Positions 9,826-21,807 of a stretch of 64,000 nt of DNA are shown piece by piece. Each line of letters opens with the position of its first letter. Position 1 is the stretch's first letter. The stretch is from Candidatus Tyloplasma litorale (GTDB lineage Bacteria > Bacillota_I > Bacilli_A > Mycoplasmatales > Hepatoplasmataceae), in contig AP027078.1 of assembly GCA_027943885.1 (NCBI GenBank), positions 496,001 through 560,000 of the forward strand. Reading direction: 5' to 3'. The notes beneath the pieces were generated by a model, which saw nothing but the letters and a program-made list of their open reading frames with translations, ran no database searches and had not been told where the DNA came from. The position numbers were made by a program, and so were the translations under genes.

Positions 9826-10545
9826 TTAAGTTTTTTCAATTAAAAATAAAGATATTCCTAATTGATTTTCAAAAAACATTTTATACATAGATTTTATTTT
9901 TAATATTTCATTTTGATTCAAATTTAAATTATTACAATATAACGGATCTTTTAATGTATTTATAGTAATTATTTTTCTAAGTGTGGATGGTTCAAGTTCA
10001 TATTTAATAGATTCCTCATGTTTATCACAAATTAATCCACCTTCATATATAGAAAAACCCTTTATATTTTGATTACTTTGACATAAAGCACATTTATCTA
10101 CAATAGGTTTATAACCATTTTGTCTAAGTTTAAGAATTAATAATTCAAAAATGAATTGAAAATTATAAAAATTATTTTCCAAAGAATTTTTTATTTTTTG
10201 AATTGATTTATAAATTTGATTGGAATTATTATTTTGTTGTAATAAAATATTTTTACAAAAATTTAATATATTTATTGAATTATAATTATTTTCATAAATA
10301 AATTCTTTTATTATTCTTGCTGTTTTTAGTCTTCCTGTGTTATTTCTAGAAAATTGGGAAGTAAAATATTCTATTTCTACTTCATTAAAAACACCTAAAG
10401 ACATTCTATTTTTTGAGGAATTTAAATCCAATCCTTTGGCTTTCAATGTAATAACATTGCCACCTTCGCTCAAAATTTTTACAAGATGCTCATCATTAAA
10501 AGAAATTTTTTCTAATACTATAGCTGTAACTATTTTTTCAATCAT
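9826..10545 (-). CDS. recO: DNA repair protein RecO
   Basis: 239 residues, the usual length. RecO binds single-stranded DNA and helps load RecA during gap repair. The N-terminal OB-fold region has the family start (VTAIVLEKISFNDEHLVKILSE), the helical domain follows, and the zinc site is visible as C-A-L-C ... C-D-K-H near residues 155-180. In Bacillus and many Mollicutes recO directly follows era; here era lies 13.9 kb away, beyond the glycan island. The gene is divergent from the UDP-glucose dehydrogenase gene. Confidence 0.92.
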   Translation of the reverse strand: MIEKIVTAIVLEKISFNDEHLVKILSEGGNVITLKAKGLDLNSSKNRMSLGVFNEVEIEYFTSQFSRNNTGRLKTARIIKEFIYENNYNSINILNFCKNILLQQNNNSNQIYKSIQKIKNSLENNFYNFQFIFELLILKLRQNGYKPIVDKCALCQSNQNIKGFSIYEGGLICDKHEESIKYELEPSTLRKIITINTLKDPLYCNNLNLNQNEILKIKSMYKMFFENQLGISLFLIEKT

Positions 10546-10628
10546 AATATTAAAATAATAATATATTATTTAAATTAAAGCATATGAAAATAAATTTACA
10601 TTATCATATATCTTCATAATAAATATAT

Positions 10629-10634
10629 TATAAT
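10629..10634 (+). promoter_or_regulatory. -10 box (TATAAT) for the UDP-glucose dehydrogenase gene
   Basis: TATAAT ends 7 nt before the ATG at 10642, so transcription would start at or next to that codon. Confidence 0.5.
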
Positions 10635-10641
10635 TTTTATT

Positions 10642-11892
10642 ATGTTTAAAGAAGAAGAAAATAATATGAATATTGCAATAGTGGGTGGTGGATATGTAGG
10701 ATTACATACAGCACTTAGATTAAAACAATCTAACAAAAATTGAAATATTGAAGTATTAGATATAGATAAAAATAAAGTTGAAAGATTCAATAAAGGTGAA
10801 TCACCTATTGATGATTTTTTTATGAAAGATTTTATTAAAAAAAATCCTTATAAAATTTCTGAAATAAAATATAAAATTCCCGATGGTGATTGAAATAAAT
10901 ATGATGTAATTTTTATAGGTTTATCAACAAACCCAGCAAATGAAAAAGAGCCAAGATTAAACACTGATTTAATTTTTAAAATTTCAAAAGAAATAAAAAA
11001 TGTGGATAAGAAAATTTCAATTGTTGTAAGATCAACAATTAATATTGATGATTTTCAAAAAATGGAAAATTTAGAAATAAATTATTGACCTGAATTTCTT
11101 TCACAAGGTATTAAAACAGAATTGAATATAAATCAAAATGTAAATGTAGTTGCAATAAATAAAAATGATAATGTTATTGAAAGTTTATTTGATGAAATTT
11201 TTATTAATAAAATTTTGATAAAAACAAATATAAAAGAAGCTATTTTTATTAAAGTTGTTCACAATAGTTTTGATGCCCATTTAATAAATTTAACTAATTT
11301 ATTCGCTAATATAGCAGAAGAAAATAAAATAAATTTTGATATTATTGGACCAGCTGTTGAAACTTTATTGTTAAAAAGAAGTAAGGTTAAAAGATCAGGA
11401 ATAGGATATGGTGGGTCTTGCTATCCAAAAGATTCATATTCTCTTATAGAAATAACTAAAAATAAAAATAATAAAAATTTAATTCAAGCATTAAATGATT
11501 TTAATGAAAATCAATCATTTGCTTTTTTAACAAATGAACCATTAATCAGAAATTCTAAAAAAATTGTTGTTCTTGGTATTTCCTTTAAAGGTGGAACAAA
11601 TGATATAACTAAAACACCAACTGTTTCTTTAAGAAAGTGATTGATGAGAAATAAAATTGATTATAAAATTTGAGAGCCAATGATTGATAAAAAATGAACT
11701 ATGGATTATGAAAAGATTTCTAATAATATTGAAAAGGATATTGAGGAAAGTGATTTAGTTATTGTTGCTTCTGATTGAATTGAATTCAATAACTTACTAA
11801 TTAATTATAGTAACAATGTAATAGATTTAAAATCCTTCATTAAAGAAAATGGAAAAATGAAAATTTATAAAGTAGGAAAAAGTAGAGATTAA
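10642..11892 (+). CDS. UDP-glucose 6-dehydrogenase family protein
   Basis: 416 residues with TGA as Trp, and one of only two + strand genes in the window. It oxidises UDP-glucose to UDP-glucuronate (or a related UDP-sugar) with NAD+. The N-terminal Rossmann motif is IAIVGGGYVGL, the substrate region contains EFLSQGIK, the catalytic cysteine is in GYGGSCYPKDS (about residue 260), and the C-terminal domain begins KIVVLGISFKGGTNDITKTP. The -10 box favours the ATG at 10642; an in-frame ATG at 10666, at the Rossmann strand itself, is the alternative. It converges on the GalE-fusion gene and marks the left border of the glycan island. Confidence 0.9.
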
Positions 11893-11907
11893 TTCTCTAC
11901 TTTTTTT
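11882..11907 (+). terminator. Intrinsic terminator of the UDP-glucose dehydrogenase gene
   Basis: GTAGAGA / TCTCTAC arms around 5 nt, followed by seven T on the + strand. The stem overlaps the stop codon at 11890-11892. Confidence 0.9.
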
Positions 11908-11909
11908 AT

Positions 11910-13958
11910 TTAATTTTTATTGATTTTTTTAAAATCAGATAATATCATTTCTTCTAATGAAAATTTAGGTTTTCAACCATATATTCTTCTTATCTTATCA
12001 GAAGAAGAATATAAAGCATCTGGATCACCTTTACGTCTATCTGCTATTTCTACTTTTATTCTTTTATTGTGAACTTTACAAGCAGCTTCATAAACTTCTT
12101 TTACTGAAAATCCTTTATCAGAAGAAATATTAAATATTTCTGAAGAAGTATTATTCTCAAATATTTTTTCAGTCAATAATAAATGTACATTAGATAAATC
12201 ACAAACATGAACATAGTCTCTTACACAAGTTCCATCTTTTGTTTTATAATCATTTCCAAAAATATAAAATTTTTTTTCATTAATAAAGGCATCATTAATT
12301 AAAGGAATTAAATGAGAAAAGTTTTCTTTAGGATTATATCTAGTTTCTTCAGAACAAGCCCCAGCAACATTAAAATATCTTAAAATAAAATATTTCATTC
12401 CTGAATTAATTATTTCTCTTTCGGCCATTAATTTAGATTTCCCATAAGGGTTTATTGGAGAAGTATTATGATTTTCATAAATTGGTAACTTTGTAGATAT
12501 TCCATATACTGCTGCAGTAGAAGAAAATATAATATTTTTAACATTATATTTTTTAGCTATTTTAATTAAATTTACAGTGCCATTATAATTAACATCAAAA
12601 TATTCTTCTTTTTTTAAAAAAGATTCTGGAACAGAGATCAAACCTGCAAGATGAATTATTAAATCAAATTTTATTTTAGAAAAAATTTCATTTAATTTTT
12701 TTTCATCTCTAATATCACAGGTAAATTTTCTAGAAAAAAATGAATTTTCTTTTTTGAAAGAATTGATATTATTATCTATACCAAAAATTTCATATTCATT
12801 AGTCATTATATAAGCTATATTAGTAGCTATATAACCATCACAACCTGTTATTAAAATTTTCTTTTTATTTGAGATTTGTTTATTATTAAAACATTCTTGT
12901 ATTTTTAAATTAATTAAATTTAAATCATATTCCAATGATTTTAAACTAGTTATTTTAAATAAATCTATTGCTGATTTTAATTCTTTGTTGTATATTTTTT
13001 TAAATGTTTTTTCTAAAATATTAATATAAAAATATCTAAGATAAGTAGTTCCTTCAATTAAGTTTTCTAAATATTGTTTATTTATAATTATTTCCATATT
13101 TTTAAATCTTTTTTCAAAATTATTTTTACTAATTATTTTACTAGAGTTAAATTCTTTAATTATAAGTGAGGAATTATTTCTATGAATATTTGCATTATTA
13201 ATTCTTTCTTTTATATTTGAATTTTTACTAAGAAAGGGATCAAAGAATTCCAATAAATGAGAAGAATCAGGAACAATAATTTCAATATTTAAATTATGAG
13301 AAATAACTAACATAATTATTGAAAAATGATCATAATATGAAGATGCTTGAATTGAATCTAATATTTTGTTCTTTCCTATTAACTTATAAACATTTTCATA
13401 TTCATTTATAAAATTTTTATAAAATATATTTGGAATTGTAAAAATACATTGATTAGTAAAAAATATTTCTTTGCCTTTAAAATTAATAAAATTTAAAATT
13501 TTTTTATCTATATTAGATAAAAAAGAATATTTTTTTCTTTGACCACCATGTAAAACAATTTTTGAATCACTTAATTCCAAATTATTATTAATTATTAAAT
13601 CATTTTCTAAAAAAGTTATAGTTTTATAAGTTTTTTCTTTTAAAATTTCAATTGGTTGATGAAATGAATTTAATATTCCAGTAAATCTAGAATTATTTAA
13701 TTTTATAATTTTCTCAAATAAATCATTTTTTTTATATTCTAAATAGACTATATTATTAACTTTTAATAATTTTTTTTCAATGTCCGATAATTTATCAATT
13801 GGACAATATAAAATCTTAGTAAATATATTTCCATTGGATTTTGTTAAAGAATTAAATGTACCTAATACACCAACTATTTCAGAAAAAACATTATAAAAAT
13901 CACCTAAACTTGATAATGAAATTATTGCTAAATGATTTTCTTTATTTTTTTTAAGCAT
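11910..13958 (-). CDS. Fusion: unknown glycan-locus domain + UDP-glucose 4-epimerase (GalE)
   Basis: 682 residues. Residues about 367-682 are a full short-chain epimerase: nucleotide-binding TGCDGYIATNIA, catalytic SSTAAVYG and Y-G-K-S-K near residue 504, and the GalE-specific RYFNVAGA and GTCVRDYVHVCDL segments. It would interconvert UDP-Glc and UDP-Gal. Residues 1-360 are a domain I do not recognise, with LAIISLSSLG, a FLENDLIIN segment and a Lys/Asn-rich helical tail. The gene 8 nt upstream encodes the same domain alone. GalE is normally a stand-alone protein of about 330 residues, so the fused domain is probably a sugar transferase that uses the product; this is inference. Confidence 0.85.
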
Positions 13959-13966
13959 GTTAAATT

Positions 13967-15040
13967 TTAAATTTGATTTTTAATTTCCTTTATTTTATCA
14001 TTAATTAATTTCAAATCATTTGATAAACAATTTAAACTTTTTTTCTTAAATTTTTTTATTTTAGAATCTAATTTTTTATAATGAGTTTTCTTTAATGGAT
14101 TTTCTAAATAATATATATATAAATTTCTAAGATAAATAGTTCCTTCAGATAACTTACTTAAATAATTTAAATTAGTATAATCTATAGAAATTTTAATTCT
14201 TTTTTCAAAATATTTTTTATCAATCAATTTATTAAAATTAAACTCTTTTAATAAAAGTCCAGAATTATTTCTATGAATGTTAAATTTTTTAATTTCTGTT
14301 GAAATATTTTCATTATTTTTTAAAAAAACATTAAAGTATAATAATAAATTTTCTTCATTTGGCTTTTCTAATTGTAAATTTATTTTACTAGATATTGAAT
14401 GCATAATAACTGAAAAATGATCATAATATGAAGATGGTTTAGAAAAATCTAAAATGTTAAGATTTATTAATCATTTATAAAGTTCTTCATATTCAATTAA
14501 AAATTTTTGATAAAAATTTCCAGGAATAGAAAAAATACATTGAGCAGTAAAAATTAATTTTTCTTCAATAATATTAAAATTTGACAATATTTTTCTATCT
14601 AATTCAGAAAATTTATCATATGATTTTAATCATCCTCCATGTAAAATAATTTTTGAATCACTTAATTCCAAATTATTATTAATTATTAAATCATTTTCTA
14701 AAAAAGTTATAGTTTTATAAGTTTTCTTTTTTAAAATTTCAACTGGTTGATGAAATGAATTTAATATTCCAGTAAATCTAGCATTATTTAATTTCATAAT
14801 TTTTTTGAATAAATCATTTTTTTTATATTCTAAATAAATTATATTATTAATTTTTAATAATTTTTTTTCAATCTTTGATAATTTTTCAATTGGACAATAT
14901 AAAATCTTAGTAAATATATTTCCATTGGATTCTGTTAAAGAATTAAATGTTCCAACTACACCAACTATTTCTGAAAAAGAATTTGCAAATAAACCTAAAG
15001 ATGATAAGGAAATTATTGCTAAATTATCTTTTTTATACAT
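13967..15040 (-). CDS. Stand-alone paralogue of the GalE-fused unknown domain
   Basis: 357 residues in one frame with TGA as Trp. The first 136 residues are nearly identical to the N-terminus of the downstream GalE fusion (shared FTKILYCPI and ITFLENDLIINNNLELSDSK). The rest is clearly homologous but much more diverged (SSYYDHFSVIMHSIS; NIHRNNSGLLLKEFN). I cannot assign a family. The acidic segment inside FLENDLII and the locus context are compatible with a glycosyltransferase. It sits between the GT2-GT8 gene (23 nt upstream) and the fusion gene (8 nt downstream), so all are co-transcribed. Confidence 0.7.
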
Positions 15041-15063
15041 AATATAATAAGTATACTATAAAT

Positions 15064-16779
15064 TTATTTTATATTTTCTTTATATAAAGAAAATTGATTA
15101 CTTCATTTTTTGTAATTTAAAAAATTATTTTCAAATTCTTTTTTTGTTAAATTTCCTTTTTTATTTTTATACATTAACTTCTTATTTTCTTCAATTGAAT
15201 TTCATGGTTTAGCAATTGATAAGAAATGATAAATTTTTAAATTATAATTTTTTGCAAATTCAAAATATTGCTTAGGTCATTTTTCTCTTGCAATATTAAA
15301 ATTAGATAAAAAATCATTTATTTCTAAAGATAGATTTATTATATCTTGATCAGCAAATGAAATATATTTTGAAAATTTATTATAAATTTCAATAAATTTT
15401 TTAGTTGATTCTTCTTCTCTCATTAGTTCTAAATCTAAAAATAAAACTCCTGCATTGTAATATTTACTTAAATTTATATTAGTTTTATTAAATAAATATT
15501 TAGTAATTTTTGAATTTGAATTTCATCTTTGACCATAATGCCCCCTTTCATTTCCTACAAATCTAAAAACTTCTGATATATCACCATCAATTAATAAATC
15601 ATTATCTAAATATAATGTTTTATTAACATATTTAGGTAATAAATCTGCTAAAAATAATCTTATATTAGTTGTTCAAGTAACATGTTTAAGATTAGATTTT
15701 AATTTAGGTAAATCTTTATTAGAAAAAGAAATAACTTCTAAATTTAAATTAGGATTTTTTAATTTTAGTTTTAACACTAAATTTTTTTTAAAATCATCAT
15801 ATTCATCAACAATTAATCAAAATTTTAATTCATTTTCACTATTGATATACATATTAAAAATATTGGAAAGCGCATATTCTATTTGATTATTATCAGTAAC
15901 AAGTGATATATTACAAATTTCATTATTAAATTTAGGATTAGAATAATCAATTGAATATTTAGAATACAATTCATTTCAAATTTTTTCTAATTCCTCATTA
16001 CGATTTTTGTTAAATTGATAATATCTAAATTTTAGACTTTTATAATATTTAAAATTTCCAGGTCAAAAAATAGGTGCCTTTCTTTTTGATTTTTTAACAA
16101 TATTTTCTTGTTCTTCTAAAGTTATTTTTAATTTTTTTAAATAATTAGGAAAATTTTCAACTTTAGATATTCCATATTCATGAATATAAAGATATCAAGA
16201 ATAATCATGATTCATTATTCTAAAATTATTAGCATAACAAATAATTCCTAAAATTTGATCTTCATTAACATCAATTCTTTTTCCTGAAAAAAAATTATCA
16301 TTAAAAATACCTTGAGTAGGCAATATTGTTCAAGATGTTCCTAATGAACTATATCTTTTTTTAGGTAAACTTAAAAATGCTAAATCAATTATTTTTTGAT
16401 TATTAAAAAATAAAAATTTTTTACTTTTAATTCTAATAGAATTCATTCTAATTATTTCTGGTTTTTCAGGCAGAGACATTTTTAATAAATTTTTTATAGA
16501 AATATAATCATCAGGATCCACTGTTTTAAAATACTTAGTTTTAACATTACCTTTTTTTATATGATTGTAAATTGTTAAAAATTTACCTAAATTTTTATCA
16601 TTTATAAATAAATCTTTTGATTCTATTTTATAGAAATTATCTTTTATTTTTGGATTATCTATCAAAAAATGAAATTCTATATTTTTCTTCTTTAATTCTT
16701 TATATGTTTTATATCAATATTTATATTCATTTTCATTAAAAATATAAAAGGTAATTAGCAATGTTATATTTTTATTCAT
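15064..16779 (-). CDS. Two-domain glycosyltransferase (GT2-like + GT8)
   Basis: 571 residues. The N-terminal part (about 1-200) has a GT-A start TLLITFYIFNENEY and a nucleotide-sugar DPDD motif, as in GT2 enzymes. The C-terminal part is a good GT8 match: TLYLDNDLLIDGDI (D-x-D), YYNAGVLFLDL, FADQDIINLSL and KIYHFLSIAKPW. GT8 enzymes often transfer galactose or glucose, fitting the GalE downstream. No membrane segment is visible; it would work at the cytoplasmic face. Its ATG overlaps the stop of the preceding membrane-protein gene by 8 nt, so translation is probably coupled. Confidence 0.82.
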
Positions 16780-19099
16780 CTTTACCCTTTTTTGTTTTTT
16801 CTTTTAATATTGTTCTTAAAATAACTCACATTGTAATTATAAATGAAATGATTATTGGAAGATACATATTGAAAAATCTAGTTGCAAATGAAGTTTGTGA
16901 AGATATATTTTGAATATATGGATCTTGTATAGACATTGAATGTTGAACTGAAAATAACAAGGCATAAACCTGTTTTAATCCAAATTCACTAAATCCTAAA
17001 CCTTTACCGGGTAAAACATTTATTATTGGAACATTATGTATATTGGTCGCCATTAATCTTAATCCAGAAATAGAAATAAAATTTCAATAAATATGTTGAC
17101 TTCAACCACTAGGATATTGATTATTATCTATTATTGCTGTTTCCATCATATTAACAAAAAACATTGATTCTAAAGCTTCAAAAATAATTGGACCTATAAC
17201 TAAAAGAGAAACTCTAAGTGCTCTATCTTTGCTTTTTTTAAAGGTTAATTTATTAGAATTTAAAGTTTTCATGTTGTGATAATTAGTTTCTAATATTATA
17301 GAAGCGTCATTTTTACCACGAATTTTTATTGTTCATTTTAAAAAAAGTATTTGTAAAATAGAAGAAAAAAGTAAAAAATAAACCCAAAAATTATGAATTA
17401 TTTCTCAAGCGAATCCTATTATTGACATAAAGAAAATCAAAATAATATTTCCTAAATTGCCTTCAGAATTAACTGATAAGATAATTAAATAAATAGATCC
17501 AAACATCATAAATATTCCACCAACAAATAGTAAAATAATACCTCTTATTATTGATATAGAACTTATTCCACCAACAATACTATAAGCTTTTACATTTGTA
17601 TTTTTATTTATATATCAACCTCAAATGAACATGGAAATGAAATAATTACCTGTAAAAAAACTAACTGTTTTTCTTAATTGTGATGATACAAAATAAACAA
17701 AAGTTGTTTTTAAATTTATTTTTTTTCTTTTAAAAATTATTTTTTCCATAAAAAAGGCAACAAAAACAGAATAAAAATATGAAAATAAAAAGTTAAGAAT
17801 TATAAAATATATTCAAGGATGATGAAAATTTTGTTTAGAGAAAATCATGTGAAATGACTCTGAAATTTCTTCTGTACCAAGAATATAATTAACTGTAAAA
17901 AATAACAAGAAAGTAAAAAGTAAAAAACCTAATAAAGTTTGAAATAATTTTAATTTATTTAATTTAGGGTTTTGCTGTTTTACTTGATTAATATGATTAA
18001 TAATGTTTTTTACTATTCCTTTTGAAAAAAAATATAAAGAATCCTCTTTATTACTAGATAAATTCATTATTACATTTAAACTATTGTTTGAATTATTAAA
18101 AATTCTTATTTCTCCATAATCTGTATTAATTGAAAATGTACCATCCAAATTATTTTTAGCATCTTGATATTTGATTCCATCAAGTTGATTTTTGTTAATT
18201 AATGCTTTTTTAAATAGTTCATAATAATGTTCATCTTTTAAATCAAATGAAAATTGTTTATATTCAAAAAATGAATTATTAAACATAAAATTTTTAATTA
18301 AAATATTATATTCTAATGATAAAATTTCTAATAATTTTTGATAAAAAATATCTGAACTTATATAATCTTTTTTATAAATAAGTTTTCCATCAATTATTTC
18401 CACAAAATTATTTTGAGAATTTGTTTTAGACAAAATAGTAGGTTTTAAACTATTTTCTATTTTTAATTCTTTTTTATTAATAGAATTAAAAAGTAATTCT
18501 GTTTTTTCAAAATTAACAATTCTAATATTGCCAGAAATTTTTAAAAAAACAGCAGTTGATCCATCTTTATTAATAATAATAGTTTTATCATATTTAAATA
18601 AATTTTTATCATTCTTGATGAATTTATCAATATTCTTAGTTAAACCACTAACATATGAATCAAATTCATATTTATATAATTTTTTTTCGATTGTATTCTT
18701 TATATCTTCATTTTCAAAAAAAATTGCAACTTGCTTTGTTTTTTTTGTTTTTACTTTATTAGAAATATATATTTTATTAATATTTAATTTTTTGGAATTT
18801 GCTATTTTTTTTATATCTGTATAAATAGCAGAAATTTTTTCTTTTTTAATTATTTCTAATATTTCATCCAAATCAACCTTATTTAAAAAATAATTATTAT
18901 TTATTTTTTCTTTTTTATTAGAAAATTTAATAAAAAATGAATTCTTATTATTTTTTATTTTTATTACTTCTTTATTTTCTAAAATTTTTTCATCAGAAAA
19001 TATAAATAATTTATTTTTAGTTGGGTATCCTATAGAATTAATTCTAAAAGGTGGAATAAATTCTTGAAATAAGTTAGTATTTTTTTCAAAAATTAACAT
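16772..19099 (-). CDS. LPG-synthase/YbhN-type membrane protein with large N-terminal domain
   Basis: 775 residues. From about residue 405 on it is a polytopic membrane protein with roughly eight helices; VLPGKGLGFSEFGLKQ near the C-terminus resembles the conserved P-G-G-x-G-x-x-E of the lysylphosphatidylglycerol-synthase transmembrane/YbhN family (flippase-like). The first 400 residues are soluble. Their last part (LDGTFSINTDYGEIRIFNNSNNSLNVIM) looks like the C-terminal domain of phosphohexomutases, and INKDGSTAVFLKISGNIRI could be a decayed version of their D-x-D-x-R metal loop; this is tentative. The likely role is moving or modifying a lipid-linked glycan. A TATAAT lies 6 nt before the ATG. 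Confidence 0.6.
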
Positions 19100-19105
19100 A
19101 TTTAA

Positions 19106-19111
19106 ATTATA
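19106..19111 (-). promoter_or_regulatory. -10-like TATAAT before the membrane-protein gene of the glycan locus
   Basis: TATAAT ends 6 nt before the ATG at 19099, with no ribosome-binding site in between. It could be an internal promoter within the glycan operon; it overlaps the end of the upstream GT2 gene. Confidence 0.35.
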
Positions 19112-19865
19112 TATTATTATTTTTTAAGTTAATTATTTTTAAAAACCTCATTTTATTAACTCTTGTAATTTTAAAACATCAGTTTTTCAAAATACTTTTA
19201 GAATTTAATTTTTTAAAATTTGTTTTTTTGTATATCTTAAAAGGTTCAGAAATATATTTAAGGCGATTATTTCTATTTGAACTAGATATCCCTATTCCAT
19301 AAGTATATTTGTAAAAAGGAAAATTTAAATAACCATTATTTTTAGGCTTAAGGAGAAATATCAATGATAAATCAGACATATAATTAAAAGGAATCTTATC
19401 CAAACTAGATATTAATTTTTTGTTTTTAAAAAATAATTCTGATTTTAAAATGCTATTTGGGTTAAAAACAAAATAAATTCTTTTTGATTTGATTAATTTA
19501 TATTTTTTAGAATTTTTCTTTTCATAAAATGAGTTAATAATTAAGTCTTCATCATTTAATATTAATTGACTATTTAATTTTTCTATTAATTGTCAATCAA
19601 TATTTTTTAATAAAATATCATCTGGATCAATAACTAAAAAATATTTGCTTCTAATTTTATCGAAGGCATCATAAATAGATCAAAATTTGCCTTTATTAAA
19701 AAGATTATTTAATATTTCAATATTTTCATAATTATTTTCAATTTTAAAGTCAACATTGTCATTAATCAAAACAATAAAAACATTACTTTTTTTTGGTAAT
19801 GTTTTAATTAAATTTATCATGTTTTCTTTATTCAAAAAAGTAGGAATAAATATTGTTAAATTCAT
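19107..19865 (-). CDS. Family 2 glycosyltransferase
   Basis: 252 residues with TGA as Trp. The start MNLTIFIPTFLNKENMINLI is the usual GT2 beginning (strand, T-F-N-x-E), VFIVLINDN follows at the second strand, and VIDPDDILL is the D-x-D metal motif. Acceptor and donor are unknown. Its ATG overlaps the licD stop codon by one base (TAATG), so the two are translationally coupled. It stops 7 nt before the next gene. Confidence 0.8.
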
Positions 19866-20722
19866 TATTTTATTAAAAATGGTTTTATTTTATAATTTAT
19901 ATTTTTCTTATTTGGAGTCAAAATTAAATTATGAGGAATTCTTTTTTCTTTGGAAGGCTTTGTTAAATAATTTTTTCCAAATCAAATTTGTAATTCTTTT
20001 TCATAATTATCTGGAACTCTTACATATGTATTTGCAAATTTTATTTTATTATTAAACATGTTTCTTTGATATTGAATTCCTTTATTATTGTAGTTATAGA
20101 ATAATGAATAATACTTACCATTTTTAGACTTTCTTTTTATATATCAATTTTGTAAATAAGGCATTCAAAACGTGGGTATAAATAATATTAATTTTGATAA
20201 AAAAACTAAAAAATTAGTAAATCAATTTATTTTTTTAGCTTTTCCATTCACTCATCCATAATAAGGTAAAATTCTATAAAAATTTCCATATATTCAAACA
20301 TATCTATTAAAAATTCATCATGTATTTCTTTTTATTTTAGTCATTTTTTTAGATTCTAAAGCCAACATTATATCAATAAAAATTGCTGTTATATATTCTT
20401 GACCATTGTATTCAACAATATATTTTTCTTTAGAAAAAATTCTAGCTATATCTAAACCTTTTCTTTTGTTAGGATTAAATAATTCCAAATTCAATTCAGA
20501 ACAAACTTTATTTATTTTATTAAGATTTTGAAAAAAATCAAAACCTATCATAGACATATCAATATCATCATCCCATTGAATTATATTTTGCTCTCTTATA
20601 GCTCCTAACAAAGTACCTGAATTAGCTCATCAAATGATATTTAATTTCTCAAATTTTTCATTTACTTTGTCATAAACATCAATAAGTTTTTTTTGATATT
20701 CTTCAAATGATATTTTTTTCAT
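19865..20722 (-). CDS. licD: LicD-family phosphotransferase
   Basis: 285 residues. LicD/fukutin-type enzymes move phosphocholine, phosphoribitol or phosphoglycerol from a CDP-alcohol onto a glycan. The family signature is strong: WWANSGTLLGAIREQNIIQW followed by DDDIDM near residues 30-55, with the conserved G-T/S-LLGA-R and the acidic D-D-D-I-D cluster. A basic, Trp-rich region follows, typical of the family tail. TagD-type cytidylyltransferase domains two genes upstream would make CDP-glycerol or a similar donor. Start and stop codons overlap those of both neighbours. Confidence 0.88.
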
Positions 20723-21807
20723 TATTTTACTAAAACTCCATTACAACCATATATAAAAAATGATCTATAAATTTTATTATGAAAAGTTTCTAACTTGTCT
20801 CTTCTTCCTCTAACTACATAATAATGTAAATTCATTTGCATTGAATGAGCACCAATAGAAATTCTAATTTTATTATGAGTATTATCTAAAATGAAATCAG
20901 GCTTAAATAAAGAATTGTTAATTATTCTAATTTTTTTTACATTATATATTTGTTTTAAAGTGTATGAAAGATTTTGATCTTTTTCAAATAAATAAATAAC
21001 TAAATCATTATTTTTATTTTCATTAGAAATAAAATTAAATAATTCTTTATTCAAAAAAGAACCTATTTTATTTTGAATATAAATTTTTTTTATATTTTGT
21101 TTTTTTATATTTTTTGTATTTATTCTATTTCAAAAAGTAATAAAATTTTCAATTCATGAAGGGGTTAAAATTGAAAATCTAGAAATAAATTGAATAAATT
21201 TCACAACAAAAATGCTATCAATCCAATTGATTTCATGCTTATGAACAAAATAACTTTTCACTCTTCTTTCATTTCATAAGCTTACTAAATTTCTATTTAA
21301 AATAGTTATACTATTTATGGTTTGTGTTTTTGATTTTTTAGAAAAATAAGGATACATTCTAAAAAATATTTCTGTTCACACAATATTTCCCAAAGGAAAA
21401 AAACAACATTTATCAATGGAATCATAATATTTTAAAACTTCCTTAAGAAAAATGTGATTAGGAACAGATGCAATAATACCCATTGATAAATTATTTTTAT
21501 ATTCATAACCTAAAAATAATTCATTTTCTAAAAGTTTTTCATCTAATTTTTCAAAAGGATCCATATCGGTATCTAAATAAATACCACCTTCTTTATATAA
21601 AATCTCCATTCTAAAGTAATCAGTTAAAAAACTTCATTTTTTTAATTTATATGCTCTTTTTACAAAATCATTTTTTTGAAAATCAAATGAACTTTCATCC
21701 CATATTTTTATCTCATAATCATTATATTTTTCCCAAATTTTTGATTCATATTTTCAATTAATTGGCATATCACCAAATCAAATTATATGTATTTTTTTAC
21801 TTATCAT
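20722..21807 (-). CDS. GT32-family glycosyltransferase with C-terminal extension
   Basis: 361 residues. The N-terminal 220 residues match the GT32 (OCH1-like, capsular) family: KKIHIIWFGDMPI start, ESKIWEKYNDYEIKIWDE, then the D-Y-F-R-M-E-I-L-Y-K-E-GG-IYLDTDMD core with the D-x-D motif, and SMGIIASVPNHIFLKEVL. The C-terminal 110 residues, after a Lys/Ile-rich joint, have no counterpart in the second GT32 gene of the locus. It starts inside the last codons of the TagD-like gene (11-nt overlap) and ends on the licD start (TAATG). Confidence 0.8.

Noticed and set aside
13967-15040. Apparent split of one gene into two ORFs, suggesting a frameshifted pseudogene
   Set aside because: Both parts are in the same frame and the gaps contain only TGA, which is Trp in this genome. 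The same holds for ptsG, rpoB, rpoC, rplA, the helicase and others.
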